Shown here: positions 1 to 9,185 of the stretch, one piece after another
Position numbering within the stretch: position 1 is the stretch's first letter
Layout of the letters: the number at the start of each line of letters is the position of its first letter
The notes under the pieces: model-generated
Told to the model about the DNA's origin: nothing
Seen by the model: only the letters and a program-made list of their open reading frames with translations
The model's database searches: none
Made by a program: the position numbers and the translations under genes
NCBI GenBank assembly: GCA_018821305.1
Contig: JAHJMN010000124.1
Span: 37,801-101,800, forward strand
Reading direction: 5' to 3'
DNA length: 64,000 bases
From: Myxococcota bacterium
GTDB lineage: Bacteria; Myxococcota_A; Polyangia; HGW-17

Positions 1-1841
1 TGCTTTCTAAGGGGCACTTGAATAAGTACCCTGTTATTCTGACTGATAGTGATGGCCAGGAAGTTTATGGCGAAATTTCTGGCAATTTTTATAGCTACGA
101 CAATAATCCTACTGGCATTGAGGGTGTTTTTCATAACCTTACTGAAGAATTCAACTTGAAAAGAGAGCAACGTCAGGAGGAGATGCTGCGAATCAGGAGT
201 CAGGAGAGCCTCAATTTTATAACAAGTAAAGCTATAAGGCTTTTTGATTTGGACACAATATCTGAAATTCAGAGCTATATTATTGAAAGTTTAGCAGAAC
301 TGATAAAATCACGTGTAATTATTTCAGGCTACATCAATCGCAATGTGTTTACGGTTGTAAAAATATATATTAATCCTGAAATTGATTTCGACAGGAGTTG
401 GATTCCTGATTCAGACTCTAAAATTATTTTTTCACAGAGAACAGTGGATGTTTTGAATGAGGGTAATGTCAGCGAAATCAGTGCTAATATGTTTTCCCCT
501 TCAACCGGCTTGGATTATCCAGGATATGGTGCAGGTTTACGTCGGTTTGAAAAGGTTTTCGGGGCTGTTTTTCTTTTTCCCGTCGATACAACAGAAGTTT
601 ATTCTGCAGAAATTATTGAATCTTTCATTAATCAAGGGGCCATTGCTTTACACAGGTTAATGGTAATGGATGAACTTCAGGAAGCAAAAGAGTCCGCGGA
701 GAATGCCAGCAAAGCAAAAAGCGCATTTTTGGCAAACATCAGTCATGAAATCAGAACTCCATTAAATGGTATCCTTGGAATGACAGATTTGCTGAATTCA
801 TCAAAATTGACGTTGGAACAAGTTGAATTCATAAATACGATTAAAACAAGCTCCGAATCATTGCTAGGAATTATTAATGATATTCTTGATTTCAGTAAAA
901 TCGAAGCAGGGCATTTTGTTTTTGTGGACAATCCGTTTTTAATAAAAAACGAAATTGTCAAAGTAGTTGAAATGTTTAAACCAATGGCAGAATCAAAAGG
1001 GTTACTCCTCTTTTTTGAAATCGATGATGTTCAAAACATTCCAGTAACTGGTGATGCCCTCAGAGTACGGCAAGTTTTAACTAACATCATTGGTAATGCA
1101 GTGAAATTTACACCCACAGGTTATGTCAGGATTACTGCTGAAACCACAATTACTGCCCAATGTTTAGAGCTTTTCCTGATAGTTGAGGACACAGGGATCG
1201 GAATACCAGAGGAGAGGATAAATAAAATCTTCGAAGGGTTTATACAGGGAGATAATAGTTATTCTCGTAAATATGGCGGAACAGGTTTGGGTCTGACAAT
1301 AAGTCAGGCTCTAGTTGCTGCGATGAGTGGCAAAATTAACATAAGTTCAAGACCTGGTTTTGGTACAGAAGTCAGATTTAATATGCAGTTTAAACGAACA
1401 GACCAGGCTTTTGATACTAGTTTGAAAGAAATAACTGACGGCAATCTTGATTTATTACGTGGATTAACTGTTCTTTTAGTTGAAGACAATCCCGTTAACA
1501 GTCGGTATGTTGAAATTTTACTAAAAAAGAGGGGAATTAATGTCATTTTGTCTTTTAATGGCTATGAAGCAATTGAAGAAGTCAGAAAAAATTCAAAGAT
1601 TTCTATAATACTTATGGATATTCAAATGCCTGAGATGGACGGTATTGAGGCAACAAACTTTATTAAAAATATGCAACTTGAAGCATATCCGAGAATAATT
1701 GCTCTGACGGCTCATGCTGTTGCCGGTGATAGAGAAAAATTTCTTTCAGAAGGTCTTGACGATTATATTTCAAAGCCAGTTAAAAGCTCTGAACTTTTCG
1801 AAGCTCTGGCTCGGAATATTTTTCGAGACAAGAAAGTGTAG
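1..1841 (+). CDS. Hybrid sensor histidine kinase/response regulator (5' end outside window)
   Basis: Membrane-less portion of a two-component hybrid kinase that autophosphorylates on His and passes phosphate to its own receiver. The frame is open to the left window edge, so the TTG at 18 is probably not the real start and the N-terminus is missing. Counting from that TTG: end of a PAS/PAC module (about 1-55), a GAF-like segment (about 65-215), HisKA H-box ISHEIRTPLNG with His at 243, HATPase with N box NIIGNAVKF and G boxes DTGIGIP and GGTGLGL, then a receiver domain (about 485-600) with LLVEDN, phospho-acceptor Asp534 in LMDIQMPEMDG and KPV near the end. No partner is adjacent: the gene converges with hslO 16 bp downstream. 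The signal sensed is unknown. Confidence 0.93.
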   Translation, partial: LSKGHLNKYPVILTDSDGQEVYGEISGNFYSYDNNPTGIEGVFHNLTEEFNLKREQRQEEMLRIRSQESLNFITSKAIRLFDLDTISEIQSYIIESLAELIKSRVIISGYINRNVFTVVKIYINPEIDFDRSWIPDSDSKIIFSQRTVDVLNEGNVSEISANMFSPSTGLDYPGYGAGLRRFEKVFGAVFLFPVDTTEVYSAEIIESFINQGAIALHRLMVMDELQEAKESAENASKAKSAFLANISHEIRTPLNGILGMTDLLNSSKLTLEQVEFINTIKTSSESLLGIINDILDFSKIEAGHFVFVDNPFLIKNEIVKVVEMFKPMAESKGLLLFFEIDDVQNIPVTGDALRVRQVLTNIIGNAVKFTPTGYVRITAETTITAQCLELFLIVEDTGIGIPEERINKIFEGFIQGDNSYSRKYGGTGLGLTISQALVAAMSGKINISSRPGFGTEVRFNMQFKRTDQAFDTSLKEITDGNLDLLRGLTVLLVEDNPVNSRYVEILLKKRGINVILSFNGYEAIEEVRKNSKISIILMDIQMPEMDGIEATNFIKNMQLEAYPRIIALTAHAVAGDREKFLSEGLDDYISKPVKSSELFEALARNIFRDKKV

Positions 1842-1857
1842 ACTAGATTGGAAAAAA

Positions 1858-2778
1858 TTATATAAGTTCCTGGAGTTCTTCCCTATTGAAATGATAAACT
1901 GAATTACAATTGTGACATCTAATTTCAAGAGGAAAGGGCCCATTAGTAGCAATATCATTTCGATCTTTCTCGTTAAGTATTTTTAACCATGACTTCATGT
2001 TGTCATGATTGCACCTGCAGAAAAACTCAATTCTCCGAGAATCAAGAAATGAAGGAAAGAAATCGACCAGATATTCCTGAATGTAGGCTTCAGGTTTTAA
2101 TCCAGTAGAAAAGGCCTTGCCCGGTGAAGGAATAGACTGAACAATTTCCTCAAGTTTTCCAACAAGGTTGCTTGATGTCCCCGGAAGGGCCTGAAGAAAC
2201 AATCCCCCCGCTCCAGAAACTTCACCAGTTTTGTCAAATTGAACGGATAAACTGATAGCAGTCGGAATTTGCTCGCTAACAGCAAAGTATTCTGCCAGAT
2301 CCTCAGCTAATGAATGATGTTTTAAAGACATCATCCCCTGGTAAGGTTGTTTAGCATCTTCAAGATGCTTGGTTATTGTAAGGGTCCCGTTTCCGTAAAA
2401 GTCTTTAAGTTCAAAACTCTCCAGAGGTGAATTTACAGGAATTGGGACATTTTTAAGATATCCTCTGATTTCTCCTGTCGCAATTGCTTCTACGGAGAAA
2501 CCTCGTATTGGGCCATCGCATTCAACACCGAGTACTATTCTATCGTTACCTTTGACTGAAGAAAGAAGTAAGGATGCGGCTATGTAGGCTTGCCCAAGAA
2601 CCAGTGTTTCAAGGATGCCGAGTTCAAAATTGTCTCTCATTTCATTGACCATGAGGAAATTATTACAAATAGCCCCACGGATTGCACCATTTTCGAGTAA
2701 AAATGGATGAATTCGATCAGCAGCGCGTAATTTCATGTGCTCAATTGAGTTAAAGTGAGAAACGGATGTTTTTATCAT
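1858..2778 (-). CDS. hslO: Hsp33 redox-regulated holdase chaperone
   Basis: Cytoplasmic chaperone activated by oxidation and unfolding. The 306-residue length fits the family. The C-terminal zinc/redox switch is visible as CRC (Cys254, Cys256) and CHNC (Cys288, Cys291), the canonical CxC...CxxC arrangement. It is the last gene of a minus-strand run recA-PBP1A-hslO, starting 31 bp after the PBP gene, and is probably cotranscribed with it. The final residues after the CxxC are typical of Hsp33. No anomalies seen. Confidence 0.95.
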   Translation of the reverse strand: MIKTSVSHFNSIEHMKLRAADRIHPFLLENGAIRGAICNNFLMVNEMRDNFELGILETLVLGQAYIAASLLLSSVKGNDRIVLGVECDGPIRGFSVEAIATGEIRGYLKNVPIPVNSPLESFELKDFYGNGTLTITKHLEDAKQPYQGMMSLKHHSLAEDLAEYFAVSEQIPTAISLSVQFDKTGEVSGAGGLFLQALPGTSSNLVGKLEEIVQSIPSPGKAFSTGLKPEAYIQEYLVDFFPSFLDSRRIEFFCRCNHDNMKSWLKILNEKDRNDIATNGPFPLEIRCHNCNSVYHFNREELQELI

Positions 2779-2809
2779 TGTGACCTCAGATGGAATTAAT
2801 TATCAAACA

Positions 2810-5215
2810 TTAAAGGACAGGGGGCTTCTTTTCCGGAGGGTGAAACTCCGGCTTTTTTATTTTACCATTGGCGGCAATATGTGGTTTATAGTTTTTTCCC
2901 TGCCAGGGAATTTCACGAAGCGGCTGGTAAATTGCTGCATCATAAACAAATCTCCCGAACATTGGCGAAGTTGTTAAATGGGCAGCATCATCATCACCCA
3001 GAGGCCTTTCATATTTCTCATCACCAAGCCAACATGTTACAGCCCAACGACTTGTGTATCCAGAAAACCAGGTATCCATAGTTTTAGACGCTGTTCCAGT
3101 TTTGCCTGCGGCAATTACACCTGTTTCTCGAATTGGATCATTATGACCTAGAGTCACAACTTTCCTGAGTAACTCACTTGTTTTTTTAAGCGGTTTTTCA
3201 GGTAAAACTTGAACTTCTTTAATGTTAGTTCTTGCAATAATTCTACTTAATCTCTCCGTTGTGGTAAGTAGAGGATCTGTTATAACAGTATGATCTTCAA
3301 TAATTTTACCAGATGAATCTTTAATTCGCCGGATATATACTGGTTTAAGTTCCATTCCATTACGGGCAAAAACTCCGAATCCTGTTGTTAGTTCATCGAT
3401 TCGCGTGCAACTCGACCCAAGAGCGAGGCCTCTGTCGGCAATTATGGGTGTAGTAAAGCCAAATTTCCGAATCCATTTTTTGACTTTATTAGCGCCAAGA
3501 GCTTGAAAAATAGTCACACTCGGTATATTTCTTGACCATACGAGAGCTTGTTCAAATGATATTTTATGTGTTTGAATCTGGTTTAACACTGCCGCTGGAG
3601 CACCGTGTTCCGCTGCATACTCATAGTTACGAACCCGCCAGCGTTTACCTGTTGCGGGATCAACAATAGAGTAGGGCACATCGGACAACATTTTATCGGT
3701 TTTCCAGCCGTCAGCTAGAGCAAGTGCATAATAAAAAGGCTTATAAGTTGATCCTGGTTGTCTGCAGCTTTGAACAGTTCTGTTAAACTTTGTGAGGTCA
3801 AAGTCTGTCCCACCAACCATTGCCGGAACATAACCAGTTCGGTGATCAATTGTATAAATAGCGCTCTGAACTCTGGGGATCTGGTCTAATTGAAAGAGGG
3901 GGGTATCAATTCCAGACTCTTTCTTTAAAAATCTTGCAAAAACAATATCACCTTTTTTTAGAGCATCGGTAGCCTTATATATTTTTCGATCTGTGGTGCC
4001 AGTTCTTCGGTATCTGCTTGCCCAATTCATTTCACGCAGAGGAATATAACCTTCTAAATTACCTGCGAAAATGTGAGCACCATCCTTTGATACGGAATGA
4101 ACAAGTACAAGATATGGGTACCCAGGCTTCAGATCTCTAAATGATTTTAATTTATAATATTCCGTAGATTTGATTTTGAATGATTTGAAATCATCAGGCA
4201 AAAGTGTAATCTCTGGGCCGCGGAACCCCTGTCTTTTATCCTGCCACGAGGCCATTTCAATTACATTTTTTCTAGCTTCACCATGAACAAAGGGGCTGAC
4301 GGTAGTTTCTACCTGAAAACCACCTCGAATAAAAGCATCGCGCCCAATACGGGCAATCAGTTGTTGTCTTACGTGCTCTGTAAAGTAGGGCGAGATATTG
4401 TTATAGTAATCCTCTTTTTTTACGACAGAAATCTGCGTAGCGAGAGCTTTATCAAGTTCAGATTGAGAAATAAAATTTCGGCGGTGCATAGCCCTGAGAA
4501 CATGATCTCGCCGGAGTTTGGCAACTTCCGGGTTGCGGTAAGGAGAATAGCGAGTTGGAGCTTGTGCCATTCCTGCAAGCATAGCCGCCTGATCAACGGA
4601 TAACTCTGTCAGAGGCATGCCGAAGTATGTCATTGCTGCAGCTTTGACGCCATAACTTCCTTGCCCAAGAAAAGTGAGATTCAGGTATAGTTCAAGAATC
4701 TCTTCCTTGGAAAAATGCCTTTCAAATCGCAATGCTAGAATGATTTCTCGGATTTTACGATCAAGGGTTCTTTCCCCTCCCATGTAAAACTTGGCAGTCT
4801 GTTGAGTTATTGTAGACCCACCTTGTTTAACTTGCCCAGCCTTAAGATTAGTCCAGATTGCTCTTAAGAGACCTATAGTGTCAATAGCTCCATGCTCAAA
4901 AAATCTTGCATCTTCAACGGCAATAAAAGCATTTCGGATAAGGGGGGGGATTTGATTATAATTGGCCCATTGTCTGCGTTCACCACTGATTTCAGCAAGA
5001 AGAGTATGGTCCATTGCAACTATTCTGGTGGATCTTCCCGCTATTGTTTTTAAATGAGAAAAGTCGGGGATTTCTCCAACTCTTCGAGCGTATGTTCCGA
5101 AAATATACAGTGATCCAAAACTGATTGCGGCAAGGCATAGAAGAATTAGAAACAAATGGTAATAGATAAGTTTTCTTGTAAATCCATGTCTGGAATAGTT
5201 CAGGATAATTTTCAT
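2810..5215 (-). CDS. mrcA: Class A penicillin-binding protein (PBP1A-type transglycosylase/transpeptidase)
   Basis: Bifunctional peptidoglycan synthase anchored in the inner membrane. A single transmembrane helix lies at about residues 20-40. The GT51 glycosyltransferase domain follows, with catalytic Glu101 in VEDARFFEHG and the QGGSTITQQ motif (131-139). The transpeptidase domain has the three penicillin-binding motifs: SxxK at Ser489-Lys492 (STYK), SRN at 561-563 and KTGT at 705-708. The 801-residue length is normal for PBP1A. It lies 16 bp downstream of recA and 31 bp upstream of hslO on the same strand. The symbol is by family; mrcA and ponA are equivalent names. Confidence 0.95.
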   Translation of the reverse strand: MKIILNYSRHGFTRKLIYYHLFLILLCLAAISFGSLYIFGTYARRVGEIPDFSHLKTIAGRSTRIVAMDHTLLAEISGERRQWANYNQIPPLIRNAFIAVEDARFFEHGAIDTIGLLRAIWTNLKAGQVKQGGSTITQQTAKFYMGGERTLDRKIREIILALRFERHFSKEEILELYLNLTFLGQGSYGVKAAAMTYFGMPLTELSVDQAAMLAGMAQAPTRYSPYRNPEVAKLRRDHVLRAMHRRNFISQSELDKALATQISVVKKEDYYNNISPYFTEHVRQQLIARIGRDAFIRGGFQVETTVSPFVHGEARKNVIEMASWQDKRQGFRGPEITLLPDDFKSFKIKSTEYYKLKSFRDLKPGYPYLVLVHSVSKDGAHIFAGNLEGYIPLREMNWASRYRRTGTTDRKIYKATDALKKGDIVFARFLKKESGIDTPLFQLDQIPRVQSAIYTIDHRTGYVPAMVGGTDFDLTKFNRTVQSCRQPGSTYKPFYYALALADGWKTDKMLSDVPYSIVDPATGKRWRVRNYEYAAEHGAPAAVLNQIQTHKISFEQALVWSRNIPSVTIFQALGANKVKKWIRKFGFTTPIIADRGLALGSSCTRIDELTTGFGVFARNGMELKPVYIRRIKDSSGKIIEDHTVITDPLLTTTERLSRIIARTNIKEVQVLPEKPLKKTSELLRKVVTLGHNDPIRETGVIAAGKTGTASKTMDTWFSGYTSRWAVTCWLGDEKYERPLGDDDAAHLTTSPMFGRFVYDAAIYQPLREIPWQGKNYKPHIAANGKIKKPEFHPPEKKPPVL

Positions 5216-5231
5216 AGGACGAAATATTGAT

Positions 5232-6263
5232 TTATTCTATAGTATTAGTTTTTTTTGTTATCTGGAATTTTTCTCTTAATAATGCCTCGACGGAACTCAT
5301 AAGTTCAGGATTTTCCTGAAGCATATTCCGGACGTTCTCACGACCCTGTCCAAGTCGCTCTCCTCTGAATGAATACCAGGAGCCACTTTTTTCAATAATA
5401 CCATTGGCATCAGCGAGATCCAGAATATCCCCTGCATAACTGATTCCTGTTCCATAAAGAATATCAAATTCAGCTTCACGGAACGGTGGTGCAATTTTAT
5501 TTTTTACAACTTTTACACGTGTGCGACTACCAACTACTTCGTCACCGTTTTTTATTGTATTAATCTTTCGAATATCCATCCTGATAGAAGTATAAAATTT
5601 AAGTGCATTTCCACCGGTTGTAGTTTCTGGGCTTCCGAACATTACACCAATTTTCATACGAATCTGATTAATGAAAATAACCAGACTGTTTGATTTTGAA
5701 ATGGAGCCTGTAAGTTTCCGAAGAGCATGACTCATAAGTCTAGCCTGAAGTCCTACATGACTGTCTCCCATTTCTCCAGCGAGTTCTGCCCTGGGGGTCA
5801 GGGCAGCGACAGAGTCGATGATAACAATATCAACCTCCCCAGTACGAACTAATGTATCAGCAATTTCAAGGGCTTGTTCGCCACAATCCGGCTGAGAGAC
5901 GAGGAGATTGTCTACATCAACACCCAGTTTCTTAGCATAAGAAACATCAAGAGCGTGCTCTGCATCGATAAATACCGCAACTCCGCCCTGCTTCTGGGCA
6001 CTTGCAACAACATGAAGTGCAAGTGTCGTTTTACCCGAACTTTCCGGGCCATAAATTTCTACGATTCTACCCTTGGGAAGCCCGCCAACTCCTAGTGCAA
6101 GATCGAGACTGAATGACCCTGTGCTGATAACTGGGATTTCAGCCAGCATGTTTTCATCATCACCGAGTCGCATAATGGCTCCCTTCCCAAATTGTCTTTC
6201 AATTGTGCTGAGAGCATTTTCAAGAGATTTCGTTTTGCCATCATCAGTTTTTTTCTTTGCCAT
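5232..6263 (-). CDS. recA: RecA recombinase
   Basis: DNA strand-exchange ATPase and SOS co-protease. 343 residues; Walker [10 protein letters not shown] at 72-80, with the typical RecA core ([35 protein letters not shown]). The start codon lies inside the 3' end of the preceding thpR-like gene (20-bp overlap), so translation is probably coupled. The order cinA/pncC-thpR-recA is a common bacterial arrangement. I found no convincing LexA-type dyad upstream of the run, so SOS control cannot be claimed from this sequence. Confidence 0.98.
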   Translation of the reverse strand: MAKKKTDDGKTKSLENALSTIERQFGKGAIMRLGDDENMLAEIPVISTGSFSLDLALGVGGLPKGRIVEIYGPESSGKTTLALHVVASAQKQGGVAVFIDAEHALDVSYAKKLGVDVDNLLVSQPDCGEQALEIADTLVRTGEVDIVIIDSVAALTPRAELAGEMGDSHVGLQARLMSHALRKLTGSISKSNSLVIFINQIRMKIGVMFGSPETTTGGNALKFYTSIRMDIRKINTIKNGDEVVGSRTRVKVVKNKIAPPFREAEFDILYGTGISYAGDILDLADANGIIEKSGSWYSFRGERLGQGRENVRNMLQENPELMSSVEALLREKFQITKKTNTIE

Positions 6264-7491
6264 TCCTGTCTCCAGTCTGTCCGATATTTTTATGTTCAGA
6301 GTGCTTTTTAGTGTCAGGATAAACAGATTTTCGGAAATCCTGTCTGCCGGACCTGCTTGGTCTTAAAACACCCGTATTTCTACTTGTTCCTGAATTTCCA
6401 TCATTACCGTTATTAGTATGAGATTCCTTGTTATGATGTCGACCACCAAAAGCTTGTTTTCTGGTGGGGCCTTGATTTTTATCCCGTTCAAATTTTTTGT
6501 GATCTTTTTGTGAGGTACCATCGGATTTGTTGGGTATAACGTCAATACTATCAAGGGATTCGGCAGATTTTACTTTATCAGAATTAGCCGTTCTTCCGAT
6601 ATCTGAAGATTGGCGGTTTTCATTGATTGACTTCAATTCAACTTTCTCTCTCATTGTTTCCTCATAAACAACGGAGTCTTCCATCGGACGTCCCGGGAAT
6701 ACTGCATTAGCGGCTCTTACGAGATTGTCATCCAGCCACTTATCTGTCATTGAAGAGATATCATATGAAAAATTTGAGAGGGATGGGAACTTTGTTAATA
6801 TTTCATTAGAAACGATATCAATGTTGAATTTACTATCTACAAGATCAGGAAGAGAAAATCCCTGTTCACGTGTTTGTTCTTCCCGGATACGGCATATTTT
6901 AAGTATCTTGTGATCGCATCCATTATCTGAAACAACTGCAGTTTGGCACCCCGTGAATGACTGAGGCTCAATACTACATTGAAATGATTCAATGAATCCC
7001 ATAAAAGGTGGTGTTTCTCCTTCGACACGAGCTAAAGTAATATGAGGGAAAGAATGAATGATCTTCCCTGAGTAACCTCCTTCATATAACATTTCCTCAA
7101 AATTCTTAATAAATAACTCAAGTTGAGATTCTTCGGAGTCGAAAGCAATCGTAATAATTTTAGGAAGGCCATGCTTATCGTGAATTGTTGAAAGCCTGCC
7201 CGGGCCAGAGTTTACCGGACCTGATTTAATGAGGAGCTTTTCAAGGCAATCATGGGAAAATTCAGTAAAGTTACAGGGTATTAATCCAAGAAACCTGATG
7301 ATAATCTGATAATTTTCAGGTTTGACCCAGTAAAGTTTTGATGCAACTTCAGGGGCAAGGTGTCTACTCAATGAGAACTGGATTTCTTGAATGCGCTTAA
7401 TAAAAGAAACGGGAAGTTCAAAAGAAGTAAAAACCCCGGGAAGTAGTTCATCCTGGATTTCAATTGATTCTTCCGGTGCTCTGTCTGACAT
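6244..7491 (-). CDS. ThpR-like 2H phosphoesterase with missing first catalytic His and long disordered tail
   Basis: Related to RNA 2',3'-cyclic phosphodiesterase (ThpR/LigT). The ATG at 7491 is chosen because GGAG precedes it by six bases; the frame runs upstream to 7572 without better signals. Residues about 18-200 form the 2H domain. The second motif is intact (HITLAR, His150-Thr152), but where the first HxT is expected after KPEN the sequence reads QIIIRFLG, with Gln62 in place of His. About 200 further residues are hydrophilic, low-complexity and end strongly basic (Arg/Lys/His/Asn/Gly-rich), unlike usual ~180-residue ThpR proteins. The 3' end overlaps recA by 20 bp. Loss of one of the two catalytic histidines suggests reduced activity or an RNA-binding role; this is inference. 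Confidence 0.72.
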   Translation of the reverse strand: MSDRAPEESIEIQDELLPGVFTSFELPVSFIKRIQEIQFSLSRHLAPEVASKLYWVKPENYQIIIRFLGLIPCNFTEFSHDCLEKLLIKSGPVNSGPGRLSTIHDKHGLPKIITIAFDSEESQLELFIKNFEEMLYEGGYSGKIIHSFPHITLARVEGETPPFMGFIESFQCSIEPQSFTGCQTAVVSDNGCDHKILKICRIREEQTREQGFSLPDLVDSKFNIDIVSNEILTKFPSLSNFSYDISSMTDKWLDDNLVRAANAVFPGRPMEDSVVYEETMREKVELKSINENRQSSDIGRTANSDKVKSAESLDSIDVIPNKSDGTSQKDHKKFERDKNQGPTRKQAFGGRHHNKESHTNNGNDGNSGTSRNTGVLRPSRSGRQDFRKSVYPDTKKHSEHKNIGQTGDRNGKEKN

Positions 7492-7601
7492 AAAAAACTC
7501 CATAAAATTGAAATGAATTATACAATCAGTAAATCTTTGGCCAAAGTCCAGAAACAAGGAAGTTGACCCCATTAGATTGCGAGTATACGCAAAAAAAATA
7601 A

Positions 7602-8093
7602 TTAAACAATATTAAAATCGTAGGGAATAATACCTTCCAAAAGTAAGGTAATCGAATCAATCACTTTGTTTACTGATTGGTTGCGAATTGAATCTCGGTC
7701 GCCTGAAAATAATGAGCAGCAATGATAGGTAACTGAGTCCTTGCAGATACAGATATGAACGGTACCAACGGGTTTTTCAGGAGTTCCGCCGGAAGGCCCT
7801 GCAATGCCAGTTATTGATACTGATAGATCGGTACGAAAAAGATCAATACAATTCCGGGCCATCACCAGGGATGTTTCTTTACTTACTGCCCCAAATTTTT
7901 CAATAATGGAGGCAGAAACACCAAGAATTCCAATTTTGACATCGTTAGAATAACAAACCAGACTTCCGATGAACCATTTGCTTGCTCCTGATATTGAGGT
8001 CAGTTGAGATGAAAGCATTCCGCCGGTGCAACTTTCAGCACAGGAAATGGTATAAGTCTCTAACAATTGAGCAAGTCTTAAAAGTTTATTCAT
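7602..8093 (-). CDS. pncC: Nicotinamide-nucleotide amidase (CinA C-terminal domain, PncC)
   Basis: Hydrolyses nicotinamide mononucleotide to nicotinate mononucleotide in pyridine-nucleotide salvage. 163 residues cover only the CinA C-terminal domain; the N-terminal MoCF-like domain of full CinA is absent. Family motifs visible: AESCTGG near the N-terminus, GVS...KFGAVS in the middle, GIAGPSGGTPEKPVGTV, and FSGDRDSIR near the end. It sits upstream of the thpR-like gene and recA on the same strand, as is frequent for cinA. Confidence 0.9.
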   Translation of the reverse strand: MNKLLRLAQLLETYTISCAESCTGGMLSSQLTSISGASKWFIGSLVCYSNDVKIGILGVSASIIEKFGAVSKETSLVMARNCIDLFRTDLSVSITGIAGPSGGTPEKPVGTVHICICKDSVTYHCCSLFSGDRDSIRNQSVNKVIDSITLLLEGIIPYDFNIV

Positions 8094-8166
8094 ATTACCA
8101 GTGGAATTTTAAGGGAACAAAAACAGGATTCAGGTATGGAGTGGAAAAGGGCACGGTATCAGGCTG

Positions 8167-8931
8167 CTACTCTTCAAATTTCAAAATGACGCAGGTGATA
8201 TTGTCATTACCGCCATTTTCATTTGCTTTATCAAGAAGAGCATGAATAACCTTTTCCAGATTATCTGAACTTTTCATGATTTCTTCCATGCCCTTATCTG
8301 TAATCATTCCTGAGAGACCATCGCTGCACAGCAGGTACATGTCTCCTGGTTCGATCTTGATTTTTTGGACATCAACCTGAACATTTTCTCTCATTCCGAG
8401 AGCTCTCGTGATAACATTTTTGTGTGGGAAATTGCGAAGTTCTTCCTCAGTAATGTCTTTTTTAGCTTGCTTATATTCCTCAAGAAGAGAATGATCCACC
8501 GTAATTTGTTCAAGGGTTCCGCCCCGAAGTCGGTAGCCCCTGCTGTCGCCTACATGTCCCACCAGAAGAGAATCGCCTAATACTTGAATTGAAACAATCG
8601 TTGTCCCCATTCCTTTATATTTGGCTTCTGTAGCCTGAGATTGAAAAATCTTGAAGTTGGCCATTTTGATACCAACTGCAAGACGATTCTCTGCATAACT
8701 TTTTGTGGAATCCATTTTATAGGGCCAGGTAGCGTCCTGATCCGCTCTGGAATATTTAAAAAATTCCGTAACGGTTTCGGCAGCCATACGACTTGCGACT
8801 TCTCCGGACGCGTGTCCGCCCATACCATCACAGACTATGAAAAGTTGTTCTTCCTCAAGAAGACTGAAATAGTCTTCGTTGTGGTTTCTCTTCATACCGA
8901 CATCGGTTTTTGCGACATATCTGATTCTCAT
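8167..8931 (-). CDS. PP2C-type serine/threonine protein phosphatase
   Basis: Metal-dependent Ser/Thr phosphatase of the Stp/PrpC type. The ATG at 8931 follows GGAG by eight bases and gives [12 protein letters not shown], the usual family start; the open frame extends 16 codons further up. Metal-binding and core motifs: [32 protein letters not shown] and [10 protein letters not shown]. About 254 residues, single domain, no membrane segment. No protein kinase gene is next to it, so its substrate is unknown. Confidence 0.93.
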   Translation of the reverse strand: MRIRYVAKTDVGMKRNHNEDYFSLLEEEQLFIVCDGMGGHASGEVASRMAAETVTEFFKYSRADQDATWPYKMDSTKSYAENRLAVGIKMANFKIFQSQATEAKYKGMGTTIVSIQVLGDSLLVGHVGDSRGYRLRGGTLEQITVDHSLLEEYKQAKKDITEEELRNFPHKNVITRALGMRENVQVDVQKIKIEPGDMYLLCSDGLSGMITDKGMEEIMKSSDNLEKVIHALLDKANENGGNDNITCVILKFEE

Positions 8932-8979
8932 TAAAATTCTCCGGACTTCATTATTATTATAGCCTTCAGTGAAAGTCAA
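8932..8979 (-). promoter_or_regulatory. Possible promoter for the PP2C gene
   Basis: On the minus strand TTGACT (plus coordinates 8974-8979) is followed after 17 bp by TAATAA in an AT-rich stretch (TATAATAATAATG). This resembles a sigma-70 promoter immediately ahead of the ribosome-binding site. AT-rich context makes chance matches likely. Confidence 0.35.
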
Positions 8980-9030
8980 CGAAGTTTATCTGTTTTATTC
9001 CTAAAATGAGTAGCCTTGATTTACTTATTC

Positions 9031-9185
9031 AGTTCGTGTCCTGTAATTCGCTTTTTATCAAAATTGAGCATGTTTACGAAAATAAGCAATTCAGAACACT
9101 ACAATAATATCAAGGTCCTCATTCTTAATATCCTGTGTTAAATTTAGTCGTTAACTTTAAAAGATCGAATTACAGGACATTAACT
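9031..9185 (+). mobile_element. MITE-like element, type I, full copy (155 bp)
   Basis: Terminal inverted repeats read AGTTCGTGTCCTGTAATTCG at the left and, in reverse complement, AGTTAATGTCCTGTAATTCG at the right: 18 of 20 identical. The interior is shared with the copies at 18645, 37050 and 44108. Flanking tetranucleotides are ATTC and ATTT, a near-match to a 4-bp target duplication. No open reading frame inside. The right end overlaps the 3' end of rimO and provides its final Ser codon and TAA stop. Confidence 0.85.

Noticed and set aside
8094..8166. SOS (LexA) box ahead of the pncC-recA run
   Set aside because: Only half-site-like GAAC words; no paired dyad.
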